This document shows positions 26,480 through 36,343 of a stretch of 64,000 bases of DNA, piece by piece. Source of the stretch: Aquimarina atlantica. Lineage in GTDB: Bacteria; Bacteroidota; Bacteroidia; Flavobacteriales; Flavobacteriaceae. Positions within the stretch are counted from its first letter, which is position 1. Each line of letters opens with the position of its first letter. The notes beneath the pieces are model-generated. The model searched no databases, was not told the DNA's origin, and saw nothing but the letters and a program-made list of their open reading frames with translations. The position numbers and the translations under genes are program-made. The DNA lies in assembly GCF_000626715.1 (NCBI RefSeq), contig NZ_AQRA01000004.1, positions 1 through 64,000 on the forward strand. The letters are read 5' to 3'.

Positions 26480-27805
26480 TTATTCGTTGCTCCAGTTTAA
26501 TCTATCCATTTGGTTAAATGGCCATGGAGCTCCATTATTTTCTATATTGGTCATCATATTATTAAGATCAGAAGGCGCAGCACTTTGCTCCATCACCAAA
26601 TAACGTCTCATATCAATAATAATAGACAATGGGCTAATACTTACCGGGCAGGTTTCTACACAGGCATTACAACTGGTACAAGCCCATAACTCTTCGGGAG
26701 TAATATAGTCATTAAGCAATTGCTTTCCATCATCTACAAAACTACCATTCTTATCAATATTGTCTCCTACCTCTTTTAAACGATCCCTGGTATCCATCAT
26801 TATTTTACGAGGAGATAGTTTTTTTCCTGTTTGATTTGCAGGACATTCACTCGTACAACGACCACACTCGGTACATGTATATGCGTTTAGTAGCTGAACC
26901 CAGTTTAGATCTGCAACATCTGATGCTCCAAATTTCTCTGGTTCTCCTTCTTGCTGATCATCTGCAGGAGCAGCAAAAGGGTCTGCACTTGGATCCATCA
27001 TTAGTTGTACTTCTTTGGTAACAGCCTCGAGGTTATCTAGCTCTCCTTTAGGATTTAAATCTCCATAATAGGTATTCGGAAATGCTAACAGGATATGTAA
27101 ATGTTTTGAGAAATATAAATAATTTAAAAACACCAATATGCCTACAATATGCAACCACCAGCATGTTCTTTCTATTAGTATTAATGCAGTTTCTGACATC
27201 CCATCAAGAAGCGGTAGTAAATACTGACTTACCGGGTATGCCCCAGCCTTAACATAATGATCTGCTCCTAATGCTTGTAATTGAAGATCCGAAGCATTCA
27301 TCACCAAAAATAAAGTCATCAAAACCATTTCGAAATACAGGATAAAGTTTCCATCATTTTTTGGCCATCCTTTCATTTCTGGGTTCCAGAAACGTTTTAA
27401 TTTAATCACATTACGACGAATCCAAAATAAAACCACTCCTACAAATACAAGGAATGCTAAAATCTCAAAAGCTCCTATTAAGAAATCATACAATCCTCCT
27501 AAAAAGGCAAAAATCCTATGTGTACCAAAAATACCATCGATTATAATCTCTAATACTTCTATATTAATGATTATAAACCCCAGGTATACAACAATATGCA
27601 ATATTCCTGCTACAGGACGTCGTACCATCTTGGATTGTCCTAATGCGATCATAGCCATATTTTTAAATCGCTCTCCTTTATTATCAGAACGATCTACGTC
27701 TTTTCCTAACCGGATATTACGAATGACTTTACGGACATTTTTTGTAAAATATCCAATACCTGCTATCAAAACAAGTATAAACAGGATATTAGGTATGTAT
27801 TGCAT
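26480..27805 (-). CDS. Membrane-bound [4Fe-4S] oxidoreductase (HdrE/HdrC-like fusion)
   Basis: The 441-residue product has about five to six N-terminal membrane helices (to residue 245) resembling the heme b-binding NarI/HdrE domain, then a soluble ferredoxin-like part with two clusters: CTECGRCTSECPANQ and CTSCNACVETCPVSI. It probably takes electrons to or from menaquinone and exchanges them with the CCG protein encoded at 25116-25907. It begins 6 bp after the MCE gene. The Bacteroidota pair is widely conserved but its partner reaction is unsettled. Confidence 0.88.
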   Translation of the reverse strand: MQYIPNILFILVLIAGIGYFTKNVRKVIRNIRLGKDVDRSDNKGERFKNMAMIALGQSKMVRRPVAGILHIVVYLGFIIINIEVLEIIIDGIFGTHRIFAFLGGLYDFLIGAFEILAFLVFVGVVLFWIRRNVIKLKRFWNPEMKGWPKNDGNFILYFEMVLMTLFLVMNASDLQLQALGADHYVKAGAYPVSQYLLPLLDGMSETALILIERTCWWLHIVGILVFLNYLYFSKHLHILLAFPNTYYGDLNPKGELDNLEAVTKEVQLMMDPSADPFAAPADDQQEGEPEKFGASDVADLNWVQLLNAYTCTECGRCTSECPANQTGKKLSPRKIMMDTRDRLKEVGDNIDKNGSFVDDGKQLLNDYITPEELWACTSCNACVETCPVSISPLSIIIDMRRYLVMEQSAAPSDLNNMMTNIENNGAPWPFNQMDRLNWSNE

Positions 27806-27811
27806 AATGTT

Positions 27812-28762
27812 TTAATTTATAGAATCTGTTGGTTTTTCGTAAGGCGTATTTTTCTTTCCGAAAACCGAAATATGAACATATCGTTTTGGATTTAATCGTA
27901 AATCCTGTATCAGTAACTCTAGTTGTTTACTGGTTTTTTCTAAATTATCATATAATTTATCATCTTTCAGTAATTTTCCAACTGTTCCTCTTCCCGAATT
28001 AATATCTTTTGAAATTTTCTCAAAATTAGCCAATACTTTTTCCAGATCTTTTCCTAGTTTGGCTACATTTATCTGAGCCAAAGAATCTGAAACCTTATTA
28101 AGATTAGTCGACATTTTATCCAGATTGGCAAATGTATTGTTTAACTTATCTTCATTACCAGAAAGAATCGTATTTAAAGAGTTCGAAGCGCCTTTAAAAT
28201 TCTTAACTGTTATGCTTAAATCTTTAAAAATAGAATTCAGATTATTTTTATTGTCTACATTAAGAATCCCATTAACCGAGTTTAGAAGTGTATCTGCATC
28301 TGTAATTGCAGCTTCAAGTTTTTCTTGTAAGGGAGCTAGTTTATCGTTTACCAACTCTAATAAACCTGCTTCTATTTTACCGGGTAGTGTATCTTTATCT
28401 TTTGCTTCAAGGCCTTGTTCATATTTAGGTATTATTGCAAGGGATTTCCCTCCTATCAATCCTCCTCCATATACTTTGGCCATACTATTCTTTGAAAACG
28501 AAAAATCGCTATCTACGTTAAACTCTACAACAAGGTTACCCTTGGTATCTGCAAAACCAATAGAAACCACCTGTCCTACAACCATACCGTTTATGGTTAC
28601 GGGAGAAGAAGGTATTAAGCCTTCTACATTATCATAAACAGCATAAAAGGTTCTATCGTTTTCTAAGAGATTTTTTCCCTTCAGGAAACTATAGCCAAAG
28701 ATTAAAAGTGCTATTGCGCAGATTGCTAATATTCCTGTTTTGACTTCTCGAGTAAATTTCAA
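27812..28762 (-). CDS. MCE/MlaD-family lipid-transport protein
   Basis: The 316-residue product has one N-terminal membrane anchor (about 8-28), an MCE domain (about 38-115, with VEGLIPSSPVTINGMVVGQV and GGGLIGGKSLAII) and a long coiled-coil-like tail to about residue 290, ending near KTSKQLELLIQDLRLNP. MlaD-type proteins form periplasmic hexamers that carry phospholipids between membranes. MlaE and MlaF are not nearby. It lies between the amidase and the Fe-S membrane protein on the minus strand. Confidence 0.9.
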   Translation of the reverse strand: MKFTREVKTGILAICAIALLIFGYSFLKGKNLLENDRTFYAVYDNVEGLIPSSPVTINGMVVGQVVSIGFADTKGNLVVEFNVDSDFSFSKNSMAKVYGGGLIGGKSLAIIPKYEQGLEAKDKDTLPGKIEAGLLELVNDKLAPLQEKLEAAITDADTLLNSVNGILNVDNKNNLNSIFKDLSITVKNFKGASNSLNTILSGNEDKLNNTFANLDKMSTNLNKVSDSLAQINVAKLGKDLEKVLANFEKISKDINSGRGTVGKLLKDDKLYDNLEKTSKQLELLIQDLRLNPKRYVHISVFGKKNTPYEKPTDSIN

Positions 28763-28848
28763 AATAGATTATATTTTAGGACACAAATTTAGAATAAAAA
28801 TACATTTCTACTGGTAATTTCCTAAGGAATTATCAGTATTTATTTAGA

Positions 28849-29976
28849 TTAATTCGAAGATGTATCAGCTTTTAAAGCTTCGGTTAAAGGAATCGATTCA
28901 CTATTACGAAAAGCAACGATAAAGCTAGAATCAAATCCTTTACCAACTGCAATTTCTCTTAATTCCTGTATTAAAGTATAATTAGACGTACTTCCGAAGT
29001 AATACTTATACAGGTCTCCCGTTTTATTTTTAGACAGTTGATCCAAGCCATTAAAATTAAACGATTGTAGTTCTATATCACTTGATCCGGCTGCTATTTG
29101 TACTTTAAATGTAATATCATCATATACGCGATCTCCGTCCATTTTGGCAGTTACTTTTGTTACTTCGGGAGTTTTGGGAGGATCTACTTTATAAATAGCA
29201 TCGAGGCTTTCTTTATAATCTACAATCGAAGTAGTGATAGATTTTGCCATTTCTTCCTGTCCTTTTTTAGAATTAAGATATTTTCCTTCGCTATTATTAG
29301 TTAGAAAACCTAGCTCGATAAGAACACTAGGCATATAGGTTTGATGTAATACGACAAAACCAGCTTGTTTTACTCCTCTACTCTTTCTATCTAATGCTTT
29401 TTTAAATCTATTTTGCACAAAACTAGCCAGTGTAAGGCTCTGATCCAGGTATTCTTCCTGCATTAAAGTAAGTCCGATAATTGATTCTGGAGAATTAGGA
29501 TCAAATCCATCATAATTAGCTTCGTAATTATCCTCTAAAAGAATTACCGAGTTTTCGTTTTTTGCTACATTAAAATTTTCACTATTAGCGTGTAGTCCTA
29601 AAACAAAAGTCTCTGTACCGTATGCTTGAGAGCGATGCGAGTTGCAGTGTACAGATACAAAAAGATTTGCTCCTGCCTTATTGGCAATACTTCCTCGCTC
29701 ATGTAATTCTATAAAGGTATCGGTTTTTCGGGTATACACTACTTTAAATCTGTTATCTTTTTCTAAAGCAGCACCTACAGCCAAAACTACACTTAGTGCA
29801 ATTTCTTTTTCTTTATAGCCATTTCCTCGGTTTCCGGGATCATGACCACCATGTCCAGCATCCAAAACAACTACAAATTTTTCTTTTTCCTGGGCAATCA
29901 CATCCGCCTTAAAGACAGGAGTAGCAAACATAAAAACCAATAAAAAAACATTACATACTATACTTCGTCTCATCAA
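28849..29976 (-). CDS. N-acetylmuramoyl-L-alanine amidase (Amidase_3)
   Basis: The 375-residue exported enzyme cleaves the amide between MurNAc and L-Ala in peptidoglycan. The signal peptide is about 1-28. The zinc-binding catalytic domain spans about 33-245, with VVLDAGHGGHDPGNRG (first His), KEKEIALSV (Glu), FVSVHCNSH (His) and VLIELGFLTN (catalytic Glu). The C-terminal ~130 residues are an extra region of SPOR-like or unknown type. It is divergent from lptD and upstream of the MCE gene, an envelope-biogenesis cluster. Confidence 0.93.
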   Translation of the reverse strand: MMRRSIVCNVFLLVFMFATPVFKADVIAQEKEKFVVVLDAGHGGHDPGNRGNGYKEKEIALSVVLAVGAALEKDNRFKVVYTRKTDTFIELHERGSIANKAGANLFVSVHCNSHRSQAYGTETFVLGLHANSENFNVAKNENSVILLEDNYEANYDGFDPNSPESIIGLTLMQEEYLDQSLTLASFVQNRFKKALDRKSRGVKQAGFVVLHQTYMPSVLIELGFLTNNSEGKYLNSKKGQEEMAKSITTSIVDYKESLDAIYKVDPPKTPEVTKVTAKMDGDRVYDDITFKVQIAAGSSDIELQSFNFNGLDQLSKNKTGDLYKYYFGSTSNYTLIQELREIAVGKGFDSSFIVAFRNSESIPLTEALKADTSSN

Positions 29977-30175
29977 CTACAAATAATTTTACTACTAATT
30001 TTGAAACATTTTTGTTATGTTTCAGTATTTAATATAACAAGTTAAAAATCTAAAGATTGTGATTTATATAATAAACCTATATCTTCCATGTTTATACAGC
30101 TTAGAAGGTATGCTTTTGACATAATTTTTTATTTTTTTCTGAATTACAATCTAAGCATAAAAAATATATGTAATT

Positions 30176-32941
30176 TTGGCACTTCAAAAACTGAGCCATA
30201 GTTATACAAAAATAGGATTTAAACCATTGCAAACAACGGTACGTTACATACTTTATTCACTAAGTTTTTCACTGCTTTGTATTTGTCAAATTACAGCACA
30301 GGAAATAAACGAAACTAAGGAGGTACCCATTCCTGCTAATCAGGATACTATAAAACCTGTTGAAATCAATCCAGAGGAATTACTTAATGAAAAAGCTCAG
30401 GATACAGTTAAAAAAGATACGCTTGCAGAACCACAACTATTAACAGACAAGGTGGCCTATAAAGCTACTGATTATATGAGATTGAGTCGTAAAGAGAACA
30501 AAATGTATCTTTATGATAATGCCGAAATCGTATATGGAGAGATGAAGATTAATGCTGGGTTTATTGTAGTAGACAATAGCAAAAATGAAGTATATGCGTA
30601 TGGAATTAAAGATTCTCTGGGTGAATATGTACAAACTCCTGTTTTTAAACAAGCACAAAATGTTGTAGAGCCAGATTCTATTCGTTTTAATTTTGATACC
30701 GAAAAAGCACTGATATACAATTCTAGAACAGAACAAAACGGGTTTAGAATTAAGAATGAGATTTCAAAACGAGAGAATGACTCTGTGATTTACATGAAAA
30801 ATGTAAAATTCACTACTTCAGAAAACATTGAAGATCCCGAATACTATTTTTATGCCCGTAGAATTAAGTTTGTTCCTAAAAAGAAAATCGTAACAGGGCT
30901 TGTAAATATGTTTATTGCCGATGTTCCTACACCGCTAGGATTACCTTTTGGGTATTTTCCTTTAACAGAGGACAGAACTTCAGGATTTATTATTCCCAGT
31001 CCGGGAGAAGAGAATAATCGTGGGTATTTTCTTCAAAATGGAGGGTATTATTTTGCCATTAGCGATTATGTAGATCTAACCCTTATGGGAGATTATTATA
31101 CTAATGGTAGTTATACTTTTGCTGCAGAATCGGCCTATGCCTTACGCTATAAATACAGAGGAAGCCTTAGATTTAGGTATGAAAACAATCTACGTAGTGA
31201 AAGGGGGTTTCCCGATTTTGCTAAAACTACTACATATAATATCCAATGGACACATAGCCAGGATGCAAAAGCCAATCCAAACTCCAGGTTCTCGGCCTCT
31301 GTAAATTTTGGGAGTAGTGACTTTTTTCAGCAATCTACCAATCAACTTAATACTGGTAATTTCCTGAATAATCAAATTAGTTCTAATATATCTTATTCAA
31401 AGACATTTCAGGGAGACCCACAGGTTAATGTTAATCTTGCAGCTACTCATAACTCTAATACCAATACCGGGACTGTAAATTTATCACTTCCTAATATGAA
31501 TGTAAGTGTATCAAGGGTATTTCCGTTTGCTCCAAAAGTAGGAACAAAAAAAGGAATCATACATAATATAAATACACAATATAATTTTAAAGGAGAAAAC
31601 AGAATACAGACAACCGATGATGATTTATTCTCGTCTGATATGTTTAAAGGTGCTAAATTGGGAATGCAACATACCATTCCTTTATCAACAAATTTTAAGT
31701 TGTTTAAATATCTTAGTGCTACTGCGGGAACAAATTTTCAGGAAAACTGGGTATTTGAAACGATAAAGCAAAGCTATGACTCTAGTGCTAATAATGGTGC
31801 AGGCGAAGTGGTACGAGATACTATAAAAGGTTTTGATGCTTTTCGTACGTATAATTTTTCAACGAGCCTGGGAACAACTATTTATGGTACTTTCAAGTTT
31901 AAGAAAGGTAAAAAAATAGAAGCGATTCGGCATACCATGAGACCATCTATTAGTTACAGCATCAACCCTGCATTTAGTGAGTTTTATGATAGTTATACGG
32001 TTACCGATGATCCTAATACGACCACTATTGATGAAACAGAAGTTGTAGAATACTCCAGATTCGAAGGAGGTTATTTTGGAGCACCCAGTAATACATTTTC
32101 TAGCAGTATTGGATTTTCTCTTAGTAACAATGTAGAAATGAAGGTAAAAAGCAAGGATAGTACGGCAACAGAAGCTAAAAAAATCACCATACTAAACAAC
32201 CTTAATTTTAGTACATCTTATAATGTGGCAGGAGATTCTTTAAAGTTAAGTCCGTTATCCATTACTGGTAATATCCCAATAATCCAAAATAAGCTGGATA
32301 TTAACTTTAATGCACAATTAGATCCTTATGCATTAGATAACAATAATCGTAAAATAGATGTATGGAATATCGATAATGGAGGTAGTCTTTTTCGTTTAAC
32401 CAGGGCTAGCGCTAATTTTGGATATTCATTTTCGAGTAAAGATTTTGAAAAAGGAAAAGTTAATGAAGACCCGCTAGATAATCAAAACTTTAGAAACGAA
32501 GGTCGGCCTGATAATCTATTTGGTGGGGTTACTGATTTTGGAGAGAATCGTTCTTTTGATAAAGACAAAAGTAAAGATACCGATAAAGACATCAAAAACT
32601 ATAATTATAAAATCCCCTGGACATTGCGATTGTCATACAACGTTAATTATAGCAATAGCGCCCGGCAAAATGAAATATCATCGCACTCTATCATGTTTTC
32701 TGGCGATGTAGAAATCGCACCGCGATGGTCGGTCGGAGTATCTTCGGGATATGATCTAAAGAATCCTGGGTTTACCTACACTAATTTAAGGTTTCAAAGG
32801 GACCTGGAAAGTTGGGTAATGAATTTTAATTGGATTCCTTTTAGTGAAAGAACATCATGGAATTTCTTTATAGGTATCAAATCATCGATGCTTAGTGATA
32901 TTAAATGGGATAAAAGACGTGAGCCAGACAGACAACTATAA
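30176..32941 (+). CDS. lptD: LptD-like LPS-assembly outer-membrane protein
   Basis: The long product (921 residues from 30176) has a signal-like helix ending QITAQ, an acidic spacer, an OstA/LptD N-terminal region (about 85-250, with YDNAEIVYGEMKINAG and GYFPLTEDRTSGFIIP) and a large beta-barrel with alternating aromatic strands to the C-terminus. LptD inserts LPS into the outer leaflet. No in-frame ATG precedes the signal peptide: candidates are TTG at 30176 or TTG at 30227, the latter giving a compact signal peptide. A TAATTTTG box at 30171-30178 overlaps the first. The start is therefore uncertain. Confidence 0.9.
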   Translation: MALQKLSHSYTKIGFKPLQTTVRYILYSLSFSLLCICQITAQEINETKEVPIPANQDTIKPVEINPEELLNEKAQDTVKKDTLAEPQLLTDKVAYKATDYMRLSRKENKMYLYDNAEIVYGEMKINAGFIVVDNSKNEVYAYGIKDSLGEYVQTPVFKQAQNVVEPDSIRFNFDTEKALIYNSRTEQNGFRIKNEISKRENDSVIYMKNVKFTTSENIEDPEYYFYARRIKFVPKKKIVTGLVNMFIADVPTPLGLPFGYFPLTEDRTSGFIIPSPGEENNRGYFLQNGGYYFAISDYVDLTLMGDYYTNGSYTFAAESAYALRYKYRGSLRFRYENNLRSERGFPDFAKTTTYNIQWTHSQDAKANPNSRFSASVNFGSSDFFQQSTNQLNTGNFLNNQISSNISYSKTFQGDPQVNVNLAATHNSNTNTGTVNLSLPNMNVSVSRVFPFAPKVGTKKGIIHNINTQYNFKGENRIQTTDDDLFSSDMFKGAKLGMQHTIPLSTNFKLFKYLSATAGTNFQENWVFETIKQSYDSSANNGAGEVVRDTIKGFDAFRTYNFSTSLGTTIYGTFKFKKGKKIEAIRHTMRPSISYSINPAFSEFYDSYTVTDDPNTTTIDETEVVEYSRFEGGYFGAPSNTFSSSIGFSLSNNVEMKVKSKDSTATEAKKITILNNLNFSTSYNVAGDSLKLSPLSITGNIPIIQNKLDINFNAQLDPYALDNNNRKIDVWNIDNGGSLFRLTRASANFGYSFSSKDFEKGKVNEDPLDNQNFRNEGRPDNLFGGVTDFGENRSFDKDKSKDTDKDIKNYNYKIPWTLRLSYNVNYSNSARQNEISSHSIMFSGDVEIAPRWSVGVSSGYDLKNPGFTYTNLRFQRDLESWVMNFNWIPFSERTSWNFFIGIKSSMLSDIKWDKRREPDRQL

Positions 32942-33021
32942 GTTTCTGGTTTAGAGTTAAGTTTCTGGTTTCAAGTTTTAGATTAGCAATAAAATTATAA
33001 ATTAATATTATATACTATCAC

Positions 33022-33402
33022 ATGAAAAAAATCATAACTACGACCAAAGCCCCAGCTCCTATTGGTCCTTATAGTCAGGCTATTTTAACAGGAAACACAT
33101 TATATACCTCAGGTCAGATCGCTATTAATCCAGAAACAGGAGCATTAGTTCTGGATGATATCACTACTGAAGCCAAGCAGGTTATGCAGAATCTAAAAGC
33201 TGTACTGGATGAAGCTGGAATGACATTCGAAAATGTGATTAAAACCACTATTTTTTTAAGCGACATGAATAATTTTGCCGAAGTAAATGCTGTATATGGT
33301 AGTTATTTTAATGAAGCCACTGCACCTGCAAGAGAAACTGTCGCCGTATTAACGTTACCAAAATCTGTAAATGTAGAAATCTCTGTAATTGCTGTAAAGT
33401 AA
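33022..33402 (+). CDS. ridA: RidA family enamine/imine deaminase
   Basis: The 126-residue product is a full-length YjgF/YER057c/UK114 protein that hydrolyses reactive 2-aminoacrylate-type enamines. Family features are APAPIGPYSQAI, LYTSGQIAINPETG, the helix TEAKQVMQNLKAVLDEAGM and the active-site Arg in APARETVAVLTLP, with Glu in VEISVIAV. It follows lptD by 80 bp and has its own terminator. Confidence 0.95.
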   Translation: MKKIITTTKAPAPIGPYSQAILTGNTLYTSGQIAINPETGALVLDDITTEAKQVMQNLKAVLDEAGMTFENVIKTTIFLSDMNNFAEVNAVYGSYFNEATAPARETVAVLTLPKSVNVEISVIAVK

Positions 33403-33424
33403 TATTTTCTCAATACTAGTAAAG

Positions 33425-33448
33425 ACCCCAGACTAGATAGTCTGGGGT
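33425..33448 (+). terminator. Intrinsic terminator after ridA
   Basis: A 10-bp GC-rich stem (33425-33434 with 33439-33448) and a 4-nt loop are followed by TTCTTTTTTT. The facing gene at 33473 ends close by, so it may serve both strands. Confidence 0.88.
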
Positions 33449-33472
33449 TTCTTTTTTTAGATAATTGTACTC

Positions 33473-35662
33473 TTATCTAATTATGACCTTTCTACTTGTC
33501 TTTATTTTTCCGGCTTCAATAACCACCATATAATTTCCTTTTTTAACATGGCTTACATCAAAAGTTAGATTGTAAATCCCTTTGACTACTTGTTGATTTT
33601 GTAGTTGCTGTATTAACTTTCCGTTTATATCATAAAGTGAAATGAGTAGTTTGGTAGTTGGTTTATTGATCAAATAATGAATATTACCTTCATTCTCCAT
33701 TGGATTTGGATATACTCCTATTACTATGAAATCTTCTTTAGGAGTTTTTATCATAGGCTCTTTGGTGTTAGATAGTTCCTCGTGTACACTTCTGGTTGTT
33801 GCTACAGCAGCGTTTGAAGCTTCTCGTATCTTACAATCGTTACTATTTACATACCAGCTTCTTGATCTTTTTTCACCGATAACAGGTTTTGACAAATCAT
33901 CGATATCAAACCAATCTGCCTGTACCTTATTTTCTGTTACATCCAGAACAAAATACCCATGATTATCCATATCTACATCTTTGATATGTTTATTCAATAA
34001 TTTTGTATAAAATTCTACAACTCCCGAAGCAAATCCCCCTAAAAAATCCAAGTTCTGTGATGTAATACTAGGAACTACAAACTCACACATTTCACATTCG
34101 CCTTTGTATCTAATTTCTCCGGCAAAAGTACTGTGAATATCTCCTGTAAGAACTACTACATTATGTATAGAATTTGTTTTTATATAATTTAATAATCGAT
34201 CTCTTTCTTCTGCATATCCGTCCCAAGCATCATTAGAAGGTACCCCGTTCCATGGCATCACCATTACCTGGTTCCCGATAATTCTCCATTTTGCAGTAGA
34301 AATCGATAACTGATCTGTTAACCAATTAAATTGCTCTGATCCAAGTATCGATTTATAAGTAGCTTTATTTTCTTTACTATTAAATTGCTCATCATACACC
34401 ACGCCTTTTCTTAGCAATGCTTCTAATTCTGTATGCTGCTTACTCTCTATACCTATAGTTTTTTTCTCGGCAATAAAATCAGTAAAGCTATCTACCACGA
34501 TCTTAAATTCTTCTTTAGATAATCCAGCCTGGTTTTTCTTTGAATCATTGGATATGGTAAGTATCATTGGAAGCACAGTAGTTAAAATTTCTTTTACATC
34601 TTCCTTATTCGTAAGGTCTTTTTTAGCAATAACATTTTTGGTATATTGCTTAAACTCTGTATTAGAAGCCGCAGCACTAATCAGGTTTTTTGAACTATTC
34701 ACCTGGGTATCTCTACCTTCAATACGAGTATCCAACATAATGAGATCCATAAGTTTACCATAAGAGATGGTACGATATAACCTGTATTGTTCTATCGTAT
34801 TGGCACGAACAGGCATCCATTCGAAATAGGCTTTATGAGCATTATTTTTTCTTACTTCCCAGCTACCTTCAGTTTCAGGACTGTGATTTTGAGCTCCATA
34901 TTTATTAGCATCATTAGCAAACTCATGGTCATCCCAAATATTAATAAAAGGATGTTGTTGATGAACATTGCGAAGCATTGGATCTAATCGGTAATAAGAA
35001 TAACGCACACGATAATCGTCTAGCGTAATAATTTCATTTTCAGGAAGGTGTCCTCGCCCTATTTCGTCGCTATATCCATACCCTCCGGACTCATACTCAT
35101 AAATATAATCTCCTAGATGAATGACAGCATCGATATCACTACGACTTGCAATCTGGTTATATGCATTAAAATATCCATTTTGATAATTAGAACAGGATAC
35201 TACAGCAAATCTTAGATTATTTACAAGATCTTCTTTTGCCGGAGCAGTTCTCGTTTTACCGATAATTGATTGTATGCCCAGCGCTTCAAACTGGTAATAA
35301 TACGTTGTAAAGGCATCCAGATCTTTTACATCAATCTTAACTGTATAATCTTTATCCTGATTAGTAATTGTCTGGCCTTGTTTTACGATTTGAGTCATTT
35401 TTGCATCTGTTGCTATTGTCCAACGTACTGGTACCGAAATATCATTTGTCGTTACTCTTGTCCAGATAATGACAGCATCTTCTAATGGATCTCCAGAAGC
35501 AACCCCATGATAAAAGGGAGCAAGATTAGCGTCAAAATAATCATCGATAGCTTTGTGGTTAGCGGTACGATCAATTTTTGTTAACCTAGTTTCTATATCT
35601 TGAGCATAGAAACATTGTGTTATAAAAAATAACACCATCAGTTTTTGTGAGAATAATTTCAT
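33473..35662 (-). CDS. PhoD-like alkaline phosphatase with T9SS sorting domain
   Basis: The 729-residue exported protein hydrolyses phosphomonoesters or diesters. After a signal peptide (about 1-20, ending FYAQ) comes a PhoD N-terminal beta domain (HGVASGDPLEDAVIIWTRVT), then the metallophosphatase core with AVVSCSNYQNGYFNAY, HLGDYIYEY, NIWDDHEFANDA and VVLTGDIHSTFAGEI, which supply the metal ligands. Residues about 650-729 are a type A T9SS sorting domain (YPNPMENEGNIHYLI ... KKGNYMVVIE ... SRKVIIR), so it is probably surface-anchored or secreted. Phosphate regulation is expected of the family, but no Pho box is recognised. Confidence 0.93.
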   Translation of the reverse strand: MKLFSQKLMVLFFITQCFYAQDIETRLTKIDRTANHKAIDDYFDANLAPFYHGVASGDPLEDAVIIWTRVTTNDISVPVRWTIATDAKMTQIVKQGQTITNQDKDYTVKIDVKDLDAFTTYYYQFEALGIQSIIGKTRTAPAKEDLVNNLRFAVVSCSNYQNGYFNAYNQIASRSDIDAVIHLGDYIYEYESGGYGYSDEIGRGHLPENEIITLDDYRVRYSYYRLDPMLRNVHQQHPFINIWDDHEFANDANKYGAQNHSPETEGSWEVRKNNAHKAYFEWMPVRANTIEQYRLYRTISYGKLMDLIMLDTRIEGRDTQVNSSKNLISAAASNTEFKQYTKNVIAKKDLTNKEDVKEILTTVLPMILTISNDSKKNQAGLSKEEFKIVVDSFTDFIAEKKTIGIESKQHTELEALLRKGVVYDEQFNSKENKATYKSILGSEQFNWLTDQLSISTAKWRIIGNQVMVMPWNGVPSNDAWDGYAEERDRLLNYIKTNSIHNVVVLTGDIHSTFAGEIRYKGECEMCEFVVPSITSQNLDFLGGFASGVVEFYTKLLNKHIKDVDMDNHGYFVLDVTENKVQADWFDIDDLSKPVIGEKRSRSWYVNSNDCKIREASNAAVATTRSVHEELSNTKEPMIKTPKEDFIVIGVYPNPMENEGNIHYLINKPTTKLLISLYDINGKLIQQLQNQQVVKGIYNLTFDVSHVKKGNYMVVIEAGKIKTSRKVIIR

Positions 35663-35914
35663 GTGAGTTTTGTTTAGTTTGTATTAGATGATTTCTTACG
35701 AAATTATAGGAATGACCAAACAAAAAATACTGCCGCTTTTCTATTTAATAGAACCTTAATTTGGGTAACAATCTGTTGGAGATTTCAAAAAGAAAAGTTA
35801 ACCTTTTACTAATCGATTAATTCTACTAATTTATTATGCATGCATAGTTTGTGGTTTTGTAGACAGTTATAAAATTGAGATACTTACCGATAACAATTAA
35901 GGACAGTTGAATCA

Positions 35915-36232
35915 TCAATCCCCTCCTATAATCTCAATTTGCATCGTATCAACATGTTCGTCTAAAAGAATTTGGCAGGCCAATCTACTGTTAGGGTAAT
36001 ACTCTAATTGGTTTTTTAGTATGTTATGTTCTAGTCCTTCAAAAAACTGCATTGAAGTATGAGATGAATGTACCCGGATATGGCAGGTACCACATAGTCC
36101 TCTGCCCTTACAATCTCCTATTTCATCATATAGCCTGTTTACTAACAACTCCATAAGGTTGCGGTACTCAAATTTTTTAAACTCTAACACATGAACATCG
36201 CCAATAGTATCTATCACATTTATCGTATACAT
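35915..36232 (-). CDS. [2Fe-2S] ferredoxin
   Basis: The 105-residue product is a plant/adrenodoxin-type ferredoxin. The cluster ligands are visible as CKGRGLCGTC (C-x5-C-x2-C) near residue 40 and a fourth Cys in RLACQILL near residue 85. It carries single electrons to an unknown partner. It stands alone, with the PhoD gene 250 bp downstream and a divergent cupin gene upstream. Confidence 0.93.
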   Translation of the reverse strand: MYTINVIDTIGDVHVLEFKKFEYRNLMELLVNRLYDEIGDCKGRGLCGTCHIRVHSSHTSMQFFEGLEHNILKNQLEYYPNSRLACQILLDEHVDTMQIEIIGGD

Positions 36233-36316
36233 TACATCTGATTATGCCTGCAAATTACGATTAGGAATTTACTTCACCTTATGATTTAACTCATAAAACA
36301 AGGAGAAGAATATCTT

Positions 36317-36324
36317 TAGTTTTG
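36317..36324 (+). promoter_or_regulatory. Predicted -7 box for the cupin gene
   Basis: TAGTTTTG matches TAnnTTTG and lies 19 nt before the start codon at 36344; no clear -33 partner is seen. Confidence 0.4.
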
Positions 36325-36343
36325 TTATATAAAAACAATTACT

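Noticed and set aside
28125..28637. Plus-strand frame of 170 codons inside the MCE gene
   Set aside because: It is a shadow of the MCE coding sequence; the MCE domain is certain on the other strand.
30440..30736. Minus-strand frames inside lptD
   Set aside because: They overlap a conserved LptD region on the plus strand and show no family features.
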